From contig NZ_WMEU01000001.1 of assembly GCF_009856295.1 (NCBI RefSeq), positions 930,001-994,000 on the forward strand: a stretch of 64,000 bases of DNA. Direction: 5' to 3'. A program made the position numbers and the translations under genes. Shown here piece by piece: positions 15,891 through 23,825 of this stretch. Each line of letters starts with the position of its first letter. Positions within the stretch are counted from its first letter, which is position 1. This DNA is from Pontibacillus yanchengensis. Lineage in GTDB: Bacteria; Bacillota; Bacilli; Bacillales; BH030062. The notes under the pieces are model-generated. The model was not told where the DNA came from. It did not search any database and saw only the letters and a program-made list of their open reading frames with translations.

Positions 15891-17171
15891 TTATCCTCCT
15901 AGGCTCACCAACCACATGGAAACTGGTGGTGCGAAGATGATGATGGCTAGGGAAATTAACATAGCTATAAAGAATGGCAAGATTGCCTTCGAAAGTTGTT
16001 CGATGGATAAGCCTGATATTCCGGAACCTACGAATAGATTTACGCCGAGTGGTGGTGTAATAAATCCGATTGCCAGGTTTACGACCATGATGATTCCGAA
16101 GTGGATTGGGTCGTAGCCAATGTTAGTTGCAATTGGCAATAGAATTGGCGTCAGGATGATAATTGCAGCTAGTGTATCCATGAAGCAACCTACAATTAAT
16201 AGTAAAACAGTAATCATTAACATGATAACAATTTGACTATCACTTACAGAAAGCATCATGTTCGCAACTTGATCTGGGATTCGTTCAATTGTAAGTAAAC
16301 GTCCGAATGCTGTTGCGGTTCCTACAATGATTAAAATCGTAGCTGTCGTTAAGGATGAATCGATTAATAGTTTTGGAATGTGCTTGAACTTAAGCTCACC
16401 GTACAAGAATAGCCCTGCAATTAAGCTATATACAACGGCAATTACAGCTGCTTCTGTAGGTGTGAAATAACCGCCATAAATTCCGCCCAATATGATAATT
16501 GGAATAATTAATGCCCATTTAGCTTCCCAAAATGTACTGAAAATGTTGGAGAGCGTTGTCTTTTCACCTGTTCCACCATAATTATGTTTTTTAGAATAGA
16601 TGTACGCCCAAGTCATAAGAGATAGTCCTACTAGAACACCTGGGAAAATACCTGCCATGAACATGTCACCAACTGATGCGCCACCTACGACACCGTAGAT
16701 AACCATCGGAATACTTGGTGGGATGATAACCCCAATGGAACCTGCTGCTGCTACAACAGCGGTTGCGAATTTCTTATCATACCCTTTACGTACCATGGAA
16801 GGAATCATAATTCCCCCGATTGCAGCAACAGTTGCTGGTCCTGAACCAGAAATCGCTGCGAAGAACATACAGGTTACAATCGTTGCCATTGCGAAGCCAC
16901 CGGTTTTGTTACCGACTAACGCATTTGCAAAATTAAATAATCGTTCAGATATACCACCTTTACCCATAACTTCACCGGCGAGGATAAAGAATGGAACAGC
17001 CATTATTGGGAACGAATCCATAGCTGTAACTAGTTCCTTCATTAGAAAATTTAACGGAAGGGCCCCTGTGTACACGATTGTTGCAAGTGTGGACAGTCCG
17101 AGCGCAATCCCAATTGGTACACTTAAGAGTAAAAAGAGGGCAAAGCTTCCGAATAATATTCCTGCTGTCAT
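15891..17171 (-). CDS. dctM: TRAP transporter large permease subunit
   Basis: A 426-residue membrane protein with about 12 hydrophobic segments, of the DctM family that forms the ion-coupled transport channel of tripartite ATP-independent periplasmic transporters. Family marks include PFFILAGEVMGKGGISERL, the AAISGSGPATVAAIGGIMIPSM segment, and GSIGVIIPPSIPMVIYG. Its start codon overlaps the dctQ stop by 4 bp (ATGA), so the two are translationally coupled. With DctQ and the binding protein DctP it probably imports a sugar acid such as gluconate, because gnd precedes it in the same unit and gluconokinase is divergent. Substrate assignment is inference. Confidence 0.94.
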   Translation of the reverse strand: MTAGILFGSFALFLLLSVPIGIALGLSTLATIVYTGALPLNFLMKELVTAMDSFPIMAVPFFILAGEVMGKGGISERLFNFANALVGNKTGGFAMATIVTCMFFAAISGSGPATVAAIGGIMIPSMVRKGYDKKFATAVVAAAGSIGVIIPPSIPMVIYGVVGGASVGDMFMAGIFPGVLVGLSLMTWAYIYSKKHNYGGTGEKTTLSNIFSTFWEAKWALIIPIIILGGIYGGYFTPTEAAVIAVVYSLIAGLFLYGELKFKHIPKLLIDSSLTTATILIIVGTATAFGRLLTIERIPDQVANMMLSVSDSQIVIMLMITVLLLIVGCFMDTLAAIIILTPILLPIATNIGYDPIHFGIIMVVNLAIGFITPPLGVNLFVGSGISGLSIEQLSKAILPFFIAMLISLAIIIFAPPVSMWLVSLGG

Positions 17172-17707
17172 GACTCATCCCCACCTTTCACGTCTTGCAT
17201 TTCTTCACGATCATTTTTTAAATTCATCTCATCTTTACCAATCAACATCCTGATTTGCTTATAGATGTTTTGGATAAGTCGAATAGCTGTCAAACCTAAA
17301 CCAATTGGAGCCGCTAGATAAACAAGACCCATAGGGATATGTAAAGCTGGAGATTGCTGACCAAATGATAGAAGTTGTAAAGAAATTGCTGTTCCATATC
17401 GAACAACGAGAATGGCAAATGTTAAGAATAGTAAATTTGAAATAATGGATAATACGAGTTTCCCTCTGTCTTTTAATAGAAGTAACATCACATCAACTTT
17501 TAAGTGGCGTTGTTTTTTTACACCATAACTAATTCCAACGTAGACGAGCCAAATAAAGCAATAGCGACCTAGTTCTTCAGACCATGACAGGGAATTTCCA
17601 GACAATCTCATGACAACCTGTAGGAAAATAACAGAAACCATGACTGAAGAGAACAGTACTAATAGGGCTTCTTCTATTCGTTGGTCAATTGTTTTTAGTA
17701 ATCTCAT
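17168..17707 (-). CDS. dctQ: TRAP transporter small permease subunit
   Basis: A 179-residue protein with four predicted membrane helices, of the DctQ family. Typical elements are FLQVVMRLSGNSLSWSEELGRYCFIWLVYVGISYGVKKQRHLKVD in the first half and a conserved Pro/Gly turn before the last helix. It pairs with DctM in the membrane and stabilises the complex. The start has TGAGGTGA upstream. It is separated from dctP by 110 bp containing a hairpin likely to lower expression of the permeases relative to the binding protein, and it overlaps dctM by 4 bp. Confidence 0.92.
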   Translation of the reverse strand: MRLLKTIDQRIEEALLVLFSSVMVSVIFLQVVMRLSGNSLSWSEELGRYCFIWLVYVGISYGVKKQRHLKVDVMLLLLKDRGKLVLSIISNLLFLTFAILVVRYGTAISLQLLSFGQQSPALHIPMGLVYLAAPIGLGLTAIRLIQNIYKQIRMLIGKDEMNLKNDREEMQDVKGGDES

Positions 17708-17772
17708 CGTTTCACCTCAGATCATGCTTATCTAGCAGTAGTTTATAGTTTGATAGATTAAAAAGGGAATGA

Positions 17773-17793
17773 GGTAGAGCATAAAACTCTACC
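17773..17793 (-). terminator. Hairpin between dctP and dctQ (attenuator)
   Basis: GGTAGAG/CTCTACC with a 7-nt loop and no immediate T-run (TTTTT comes about 10 nt later on the minus strand). A partial terminator or 3'-end stabiliser would keep DctP more abundant than the permeases. Confidence 0.5.
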
Positions 17794-17817
17794 TTATCCT
17801 CCTAATTCTGAATGTAT

Positions 17818-18885
17818 TTATTCAGTTTCCTTCTTCGCTTTTTCAACTTCTTTATAAATATTTTCTACAACATCTTCACCGATTTTGCTCTTATATTTAT
17901 CTACAACTGGTTGAACAGCTTCTTTCATTTCTTCACGGTTCTCTTCACTAATTTCAGTGTACGTCATGCCTTCTTCTTGAAGTTTCTTCAAGTATTTCTC
18001 ATTCGCTTCACGGTTTAACTTTTTCTCATACTTACCAGCTTCAACTGCTGCTTCTTCTACAATCTTCTTGTTCTCATCAGATAGTTTGTCATAGAAGCTC
18101 TTGCTCATTAAGAAAACGAACGGGCTATAAACATGGTGTGTATTAGAAACGTGCTTCTGTACTTCATAGAATTTTTGTAGATAGATTGTTGCATATGGAT
18201 TTTCTTGACCATCTACTGTACCTTGCTGCATTGCTGTGAATAGCTCAGTGAAGGCCATTGGTGTTGGGTTTGCTCCAAGTGCATTAAATGCGTCTAAGTG
18301 TAAGTCGTTCTCCATCGTACGTAGCTTAAGACCTTCGAAATCTTCTACTGATTTGATTGCACGCTTAGAGTTTGTTACATCACGGAAACCATTTTCCCAA
18401 TAAGCAAGTCCTACAAGGTTTTGGCTTTCTAGCTTTTTAAGTAGACCTTGACCTGTTTCACTAGCTAGCACCTTATCTGCTACTTCCGTGTTAGGGAATA
18501 GGAAAGGAATATCAAAAACACTAAATGCTGGAACAAAGTTTGCTAGTGGTGCTGTAGATGGGATTGTTACTTCTTGAGATCCTGTTTGAAGGTTCTCTGT
18601 CATCGTACGGTCATCGCCTAGCTGACCACTATGATATGTTTCTACTTTAATCTGACCGTCTGTTTTCTTTTCAACAATTTCCTTGAACTTAAGTAGACCT
18701 TTGTACTGTGGGTGTTTGTCGTTAAGACCAATTCCTGCTTTAATAGTTTTTGTTTCTTTTGAGCCTGAATCTGAACCTGAAGCGCTTCCATCGTCTCCTG
18801 AAGAAGAAGAACCTCCCTCACTGCCGCATGCTGCTAGTACTAGCACCATAAGTGCTGTTAGTGCAACTGTGAAAAGTTTTTTCAT
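17818..18885 (-). CDS. dctP: TRAP transporter substrate-binding lipoprotein
   Basis: A 355-residue DctP/SiaP-type binding protein. It has a lipoprotein signal with lipobox LAAC near residue 20, then a low-complexity Ser/Gly/Asp linker (about residues 22-45) and the ligand-binding fold. Marks include HPQYKGLLKFKEIVEKKTDGQIKVE, GLKLRTMEN (substrate-carboxylate Arg region) and QGTVDGQENP. It is anchored on the outer membrane face and captures the substrate for DctQM. The ATG at 18885 follows GGGAGAGA by about 9 nt and is preferred to a TTG two codons earlier. It is 35 bp after gnd, so both belong to one unit. Confidence 0.94.
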   Translation of the reverse strand: MKKLFTVALTALMVLVLAACGSEGGSSSSGDDGSASGSDSGSKETKTIKAGIGLNDKHPQYKGLLKFKEIVEKKTDGQIKVETYHSGQLGDDRTMTENLQTGSQEVTIPSTAPLANFVPAFSVFDIPFLFPNTEVADKVLASETGQGLLKKLESQNLVGLAYWENGFRDVTNSKRAIKSVEDFEGLKLRTMENDLHLDAFNALGANPTPMAFTELFTAMQQGTVDGQENPYATIYLQKFYEVQKHVSNTHHVYSPFVFLMSKSFYDKLSDENKKIVEEAAVEAGKYEKKLNREANEKYLKKLQEEGMTYTEISEENREEMKEAVQPVVDKYKSKIGEDVVENIYKEVEKAKKETE

Positions 18886-18920
18886 AACCAATCTCTCCCT
18901 TTGTTTAAGTTTAATAATAT

Positions 18921-19817
18921 TTATTTCTTAACGACCGCATGGCCGCCGAACTCGTTACGTAGTGCTGCTACAACTTTTCCTGTGAAGGTATCGTCTGCTT
19001 GGGAACGATAGCGCATCATTAAGGACATCGTAATAACAGGTGCTGCTAATTCAAAATCAAGTGCAGACTCAACGGTCCATTTACCTTCACCGGAAGAGTT
19101 CATTACTCCGCGAATGTCATCTAATTTCGCGTCTTTACTAAATGCACTTTCTGTTAACTCCATTAACCAAGAACGGATAACCGAACCATTGTTCCAAACG
19201 TTTGCAACTTGCTCGTAATTGTAGTCGAATGGACTCTTTTCTAAAATATCGAATCCTTCGCCAATCGCTTGCATCATACCGTACTCAATGCCATTGTGAA
19301 CCATCTTCAGGAAGTGTCCGCTTCCGGCACGCCCGGCAAAGTGGTAACCGCTTTCAATTGCAGTATTAGCAAAAATCGGTTCAATCTTTCTGAATTCTGT
19401 TTCGTCGCCACCAATCATGTAGCAAGCTCCATTTCGAGCTCCTTCGGTTCCACCGCTCGTTCCTACATCAAAGTAGAAAAGACCTAGTCCTTGTAACTCT
19501 TCTGCACGTCGAAGCGTGTCTTTATAATTAGAGTTTCCACCGTCGATAATGCGATCCCCTTCATCTAACAGAGGTTTTAACTCTGATAAAACCTGTTCTG
19601 TAACATCTCCTGCTGGGACCATCATCCAAATTGTGCGTGGTGATTCTAGGTTGTCTACTAGACTACGAATAGAATCAGCTGGAGAAGCACCATCTTGTGC
19701 AACGTTTTGTACTTGTTGGTCGTTGACGTCTGTTGCAACTACTTCATGACCATTGTCCAACAGGTTCAAGGCTAGATTGTAACCCATCTTCCCTAGACCA
19801 ATAAGACCTAGCTTCAT
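18921..19817 (-). CDS. gndA: 6-phosphogluconate dehydrogenase, decarboxylating (short NAD-type)
   Basis: A 298-residue short-type 6-phosphogluconate dehydrogenase, about 170 residues shorter than the classic Gnd, like B. subtilis YqeC. It oxidises and decarboxylates 6-phosphogluconate to ribulose 5-phosphate. The coenzyme motif GLIGLGKMGYNLALNL opens the protein. The substrate and catalytic segments DVGTSGGTEGARNGACYMIGG and HFLKMVHNGIEYGMMQAIGEG carry the catalytic Lys and the family signature. The ATG at 19817 follows GAGAGGAG and is preferred to upstream codons lying within the promoter. It heads the gnd-dctPQM unit and is divergent from the RpiR regulator, with operator-like boxes over its promoter. 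Confidence 0.93.
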   Translation of the reverse strand: MKLGLIGLGKMGYNLALNLLDNGHEVVATDVNDQQVQNVAQDGASPADSIRSLVDNLESPRTIWMMVPAGDVTEQVLSELKPLLDEGDRIIDGGNSNYKDTLRRAEELQGLGLFYFDVGTSGGTEGARNGACYMIGGDETEFRKIEPIFANTAIESGYHFAGRAGSGHFLKMVHNGIEYGMMQAIGEGFDILEKSPFDYNYEQVANVWNNGSVIRSWLMELTESAFSKDAKLDDIRGVMNSSGEGKWTVESALDFELAAPVITMSLMMRYRSQADDTFTGKVVAALRNEFGGHAVVKK

Positions 19818-19863
19818 ATAAAGGCTCCTCTCTCTAAAACTATGTAAGTTTTGAAAAAATGAA

Positions 19864-19939
19864 TGAAATATTTTTTCGTTAACACCAATTATACATAAAA
19901 ATTTTTTCGTTTCAAGCGTTTTCATGAAATTTTTTTCAT
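19864..19939. promoter_or_regulatory. Three RpiR-type operator boxes between gnd and the regulator
   Basis: TGAAATATTTTTTCG (19864-19878), ATAAAAATTTTTTCG (19895-19909) and TGAAATTTTTTTCAT (19925-19939) share a TGAAA(N)TTTTTTCR pattern and lie about 30 nt apart, three helical turns. The middle box fills the spacer of the gnd promoter. Confidence 0.65.
19888..19915 (-). promoter_or_regulatory. SigA-type promoter of gnd-dctPQM
   Basis: On the minus strand TTGAAA (19915-19910), a 16-nt spacer and TATAAT (19893-19888). The predicted start of transcription is near 19881, about 65 nt before the gnd ATG. Confidence 0.7.
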
Positions 19940-20013
19940 CCATTTCACTTCAATTCAGAAATGTTATCGTTTACACTATTTGTATAAGATTCTTATGTAA
20001 ATGAGGGAGTATA

Positions 20014-20871
20014 ATGGAGGAAAATGCATCTAAGCATGTATTGCATCGTATACAAACGATCTATAGCCAATTTAGCGAAAAGGAAAAACTAATTGCAGAT
20101 TATATACTGAAAGATCCACAGCATATCATTCACTCTACCATCAACCAGGTATCAGAAGATTTAATGGTCGCAGATGCAACCGTTTTCAGGTTTTGTAAGC
20201 GACTAGGATTTAAAGGGTATCAAGCAATGAAGATTGCCTTAGCATCAGAAATCGTAAATCCGATTCAGGATATTCATGAAACTATTTCTGAGGAAGATTC
20301 CGAAATCGATATTACCTATAAAGTGTTTAATGCGAACATCAATGCACTTGAACAATCAAAGGAAATCCAAGATCAAAGTATGATGAAAGAAATCATAGAA
20401 GTTCTGTCTAATGCACGATCCTTGAATTTTTTCGGTTCAGGAGGATCTGGAATTGTCGCAGAGGACGCCCAGCATAAATTTATTCGAACTGGCATTCCAG
20501 CTCACGCATACAGTGAATCACACCTTCAAGTTATGGTGGCGTCTCAATTAACAAAAGATGACATAGCAATTCTCATCTCACACTCAGGTTCCAATAAAGA
20601 CATTATTGATGTGTTAGATATCGTGAAGCAAAATGGCGTTCCAACGATAGCCATCACAAACCTGGCAAAATCAGTCTTATCCAAAAATGTGGATTACGCT
20701 CTTTATACCGCAGCAAAAGAAACAGAATATCGTTCAGAGGCACTAGCCTCTAGAATTGCTGAACTCACTATTATCGACGCACTATATGTAAACTATTGCA
20801 TTAAGCACAAAGAACAAACACAAGAAGCTACACAAAAAATGCGTGAAGCGATATCCATGAAACGCATTTAA
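20014..20871 (+). CDS. RpiR-family sugar-phosphate-sensing regulator
   Basis: A 285-residue regulator with an N-terminal HTH_6 domain (about residues 1-77; NQVSEDLMVADATVFRFCKRLGFKGYQAMKI is the recognition region) and a C-terminal SIS sugar-phosphate isomerase-like sensor (about 110-260; FFGSGGSGIVAEDAQHKF and LISHSGSNKDIIDVL). The expected ligand is a sugar phosphate such as 6-phosphogluconate. GAGGGAG precedes the ATG. It is co-directional with gluconokinase (25 bp gap) and divergent from gnd-dctPQM, whose promoter is covered by the repeated A/T boxes, so it is the obvious local controller and probably autoregulated. Confidence 0.92.
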   Translation: MEENASKHVLHRIQTIYSQFSEKEKLIADYILKDPQHIIHSTINQVSEDLMVADATVFRFCKRLGFKGYQAMKIALASEIVNPIQDIHETISEEDSEIDITYKVFNANINALEQSKEIQDQSMMKEIIEVLSNARSLNFFGSGGSGIVAEDAQHKFIRTGIPAHAYSESHLQVMVASQLTKDDIAILISHSGSNKDIIDVLDIVKQNGVPTIAITNLAKSVLSKNVDYALYTAAKETEYRSEALASRIAELTIIDALYVNYCIKHKEQTQEATQKMREAISMKRI

Positions 20872-20896
20872 TTCCAATAGGAAAGGACCAGCATAT

Positions 20897-22393
20897 ATGA
20901 CACTCTATACAATAGGCCTTGATATAGGCACAACCAGTACAAAAGCAGTCGTATTCCAATACGATGGCAATGTTGTTTCTGAATATGAGGTTGGGTATGA
21001 ATTAGATCAATCACACCCAGGCTTTGCCGAGCAAGATGCGGATGAAATATATGAAGCAGCTACAAGCGCAATCAGGCATGCCCTTCAGCAAAAAGATGTG
21101 CCAAAGGAATCGATTTCAGCTGTTGGTATGTCAGCAGCCATGCACTCCGTAATATGTTTGGATGAAAAAGGACGAGCGCTCTCCCCTTCTATCACCTGGG
21201 CAGATCGGAGAAGTGTACAGGAAGCAGAACAATTACAAGAAATGGAACGAGACATCTACTTACGAACTGGCACACCGCTTCATCCTATGTCTCCTTTTGC
21301 GAAATTGCTTTGGATGAAAGAAAACGATTATGAACCCTATCATCAAGCAACCAAATTCGTATCCATTAAAGAATATTTAACGTATCGTTGGTTCGGAGAA
21401 TTCGTTGTAGATTATTCCGTCGCTGCCTCCTCTGGATTTTATGATATTCACAAGCAAGAATGGGATGGCCATGCACTAGAGCTAGCAGGCATTACAACAA
21501 ACTATCTCTCTCGTATCGTGCCAGAGACTTATCAATTAAAAGGTCTTTCTGAAGAAGCCTATGAAAAAATGGGATTACAACCGAATACTCCATTTATCGC
21601 AGGAGGCAGTGATGGACCACTAGCTAATCTTGGTATTGGAGCAATTGAGCCAGGTGAGACAGCCATTACTATTGGGACAAGTGGGGCCATTCGCCAATTC
21701 ACCGCTAACCCTTCTGTCGATGATCGTCAGGAAGTCTTTTGCTATAGTTTCTCAGAAGATTTATGGATTACCGGAGGCCCAACGAATAACGGAGGCATCG
21801 TCCTAAATTGGTTAAAAGACCTCTTTTCCAATGAAGGGTATGTTTTGTCCTTCGATCAACTCAATCATCTTGCAGCCGAAGCGCCAGCAGGAAGCGATGG
21901 ACTGCTCTTCCTTCCCCATCTTAATGGTGAACGCGCCCCTTTCTGGGATGCAAATGCCAAGGCAAACTATATTGGCCTTCGATCCACACATGAAAAGAAA
22001 CACATGATTCGAGCAGCTATGGAAGGTGTTATTTTTAGTATTTATCACATTGCTCACGTTCTTGAACGACTAGGTAATCACCATGAAACCCTTTATGCAA
22101 GCGGCGGCTTTGCCCGTAGCCCACTTTGGTTGCAAATGCTCTCCGATGTGTTCGGCAAACCCGTCCACGTGCCCAAAAGTCACCAAAGCTCAGCATGGGG
22201 AGCAGCATGGACAGCCCTGTATAGTATCGGAGAAGTGGAATCATTAGAAAGCATCAAATCTTCCATTCCAATGCAAACAAGCGTCCAACCAGACATGAAC
22301 CAACATGACATCTATCAGCAAATGTTTGCAGTCTACCAGAACATCTATCCAGCTTTACAAGAACATATCCATCAGTTGCAAACGATTAAATAA
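20897..22393 (+). CDS. gntK: Gluconokinase (FGGY family)
   Basis: A 498-residue FGGY carbohydrate kinase resembling B. subtilis GntK. It opens with the phosphate-binding DIGTTSTKAVVF and then MSAAMHSVICLD, with SITWADRRS for substrate contact and FIAGGSDGPLANLGIGAIEPGETAITIGTSGA in the middle. The second ATP motif ASGGFARSPLWLQMLSDVFGKPV is near residue 400. It phosphorylates gluconate to 6-phosphogluconate, the substrate of the divergent gnd. GGAAAGGA lies upstream of its ATG. With the TRAP transporter this forms a plausible gluconate uptake and oxidation module. Xylulokinase is the main alternative, less likely given gnd. Confidence 0.88.
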   Translation: MTLYTIGLDIGTTSTKAVVFQYDGNVVSEYEVGYELDQSHPGFAEQDADEIYEAATSAIRHALQQKDVPKESISAVGMSAAMHSVICLDEKGRALSPSITWADRRSVQEAEQLQEMERDIYLRTGTPLHPMSPFAKLLWMKENDYEPYHQATKFVSIKEYLTYRWFGEFVVDYSVAASSGFYDIHKQEWDGHALELAGITTNYLSRIVPETYQLKGLSEEAYEKMGLQPNTPFIAGGSDGPLANLGIGAIEPGETAITIGTSGAIRQFTANPSVDDRQEVFCYSFSEDLWITGGPTNNGGIVLNWLKDLFSNEGYVLSFDQLNHLAAEAPAGSDGLLFLPHLNGERAPFWDANAKANYIGLRSTHEKKHMIRAAMEGVIFSIYHIAHVLERLGNHHETLYASGGFARSPLWLQMLSDVFGKPVHVPKSHQSSAWGAAWTALYSIGEVESLESIKSSIPMQTSVQPDMNQHDIYQQMFAVYQNIYPALQEHIHQLQTIK

Positions 22394-22397
22394 GACT

Positions 22398-22614
22398 AGC
22401 GTATGCACCCGGTTAGCGACGCACAAAATGCTGCCCACAGGACTTGGGTTGGTTCGATTTTGCTATGTGATATAGCAGGTTTAACCGATTTTCCCCTTAA
22501 TACGTATGAGATAAAGGAAACACGATGAGCGTAAGCGATTCGATGTTGACTTATCGTAAGGAGATGGAGGAAGTTTGATAGGCGCTGGAGCTAGACATGT
22601 AAGCGCGAACTTAT
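22398..22614. repeat. Interspersed repeat, family B, long copy
   Basis: It begins with a CACCCGGTTAGCGACGCACA-type end and finishes with TAGGCGCTGGAGCTAGACAT (22579-22598), identical to the copy at 6796-6815. The roughly 220-bp element fills most of the 22394-22705 gap; no gene is supportable inside it. Confidence 0.7.
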
Positions 22615-22627
22615 ACTCTCTGTTAAA

Positions 22628-22658
22628 AGAGGCTGCCTATGAGATTCGGGCAGCCTCT
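22628..22658. terminator. Bidirectional terminator between gntK and the NmrA-like gene
   Basis: A 10-bp stem AGAGGCTGCC/GGCAGCCTCT with an 11-nt loop. T-rich tracts follow in both directions (TTCTT on plus, TTTTAA on minus). Confidence 0.8.
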
Positions 22659-22705
22659 TCTTATATGGTATGAAATGTAGCTAATGACGTTTTTTTGCTC
22701 TTTTA

Positions 22706-23575
22706 TTACTTGCCTCTAAATCGCTCCCTGTAATCCCAAGCAAATTGCTCAAATGTGTATGGAGATTTTCCTGTAATATCCCTCACCGTATTTGTAATAG
22801 CAGAGCTGTATCCCAATCGATTTAACTGATACAATTCAAGTCTTGCTTCCACAATACCAGCATGCAGTCCCTCTTCAAGCATCATCTGTCGTGCCTCTTC
22901 CTCAGTTATCCCGTTGTACCTTATTTCTTTCCCTAACACATTCGATAAACTAGATGCTACATGAGCGCAGGAAATCGCTTCTGGTCCTGTAAGTTCATAA
23001 GCTTGTCCATCGTGCCCTTTTTCCGTTAGTACATGATAGGCAACGCTTGCGATATCTCGAGCATCGATAAAGGAAACTCGCCCTTCTCCAAGGGGAAGGT
23101 AAAACGAACCATGATCATCAATGGTTCCACTACTAAAATTCGTAAAGTTTTGCATAAAAGAGTTTGGTCGTAGAAATGTATAATGAAGACCTGATTTCAT
23201 CATTTCTCTCTCGATGATCCTATGCCATTTCGCTAATTGGATTGCTTCATACTGGGCCCCACTTCCCGAAAGCTTCACAAGATGTTCCACTCCAGCTTCT
23301 TCAGCAGCCTTTACAACATTCATAGAAAGTTGAACAAAACTAGAAACGAAAGGGACGGCAAAAAATACTTTCTCCACCAAATTCATGGCATTCATCAATG
23401 AAAAAAAGTTACGAAGATCAGCTTGAATTGTCTCTACACCTAAAGCACGCAGGACTTCCACATTCGTTGAGGACCTTACAGCAGCTTTCACATCATAACC
23501 ATGCTCAGAAAGCATTTTGGTTAATGGCAATCCAACATTACCAGTGGCTCCAATAATTAAAATTGATTTTGCCAT
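22706..23575 (-). CDS. NmrA-like NAD(P)-binding protein (atypical SDR)
   Basis: A 289-residue single-domain Rossmann protein. MAKSILIIGATGNVGLPLTKML carries the GATGNVG dinucleotide motif. LVKLSGSGAQ, FLRPNSFMQNF and FIDARDIASVAYHVL are typical of NmrA/azoreductase-like atypical short-chain dehydrogenases. The canonical YxxxK is not evident. Such proteins either reduce quinone-like compounds or sense NAD(P) redox state. The ATG at 23575 is chosen because AGAAGGGA precedes it and an earlier ATG lies inside that site. It is a monocistronic unit with a shared terminator. The substrate cannot be told. Confidence 0.85.
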   Translation of the reverse strand: MAKSILIIGATGNVGLPLTKMLSEHGYDVKAAVRSSTNVEVLRALGVETIQADLRNFFSLMNAMNLVEKVFFAVPFVSSFVQLSMNVVKAAEEAGVEHLVKLSGSGAQYEAIQLAKWHRIIEREMMKSGLHYTFLRPNSFMQNFTNFSSGTIDDHGSFYLPLGEGRVSFIDARDIASVAYHVLTEKGHDGQAYELTGPEAISCAHVASSLSNVLGKEIRYNGITEEEARQMMLEEGLHAGIVEARLELYQLNRLGYSSAITNTVRDITGKSPYTFEQFAWDYRERFRGK

Positions 23576-23825
23576 CTCTATCCCTTCTCTCATTTAATGT
23601 CTTATTACTTTTATTATCTACTAATTAGGTGTGATACGGAAGCACTAAAATACATGGTATTTCACCCCTTAAAAGATAGGTTAAGGAATGCCATTCACAC
23701 TCTGTTATGAAGGTTTTCCCCTTTCATATTAATTTAATGTGTTAATTTCATTTATTTATCATGCTACACCATTAAATCAATGGTATTATATACCTATGAA
23801 ATTTTACCAAAGGGGAGGGAGCAGA

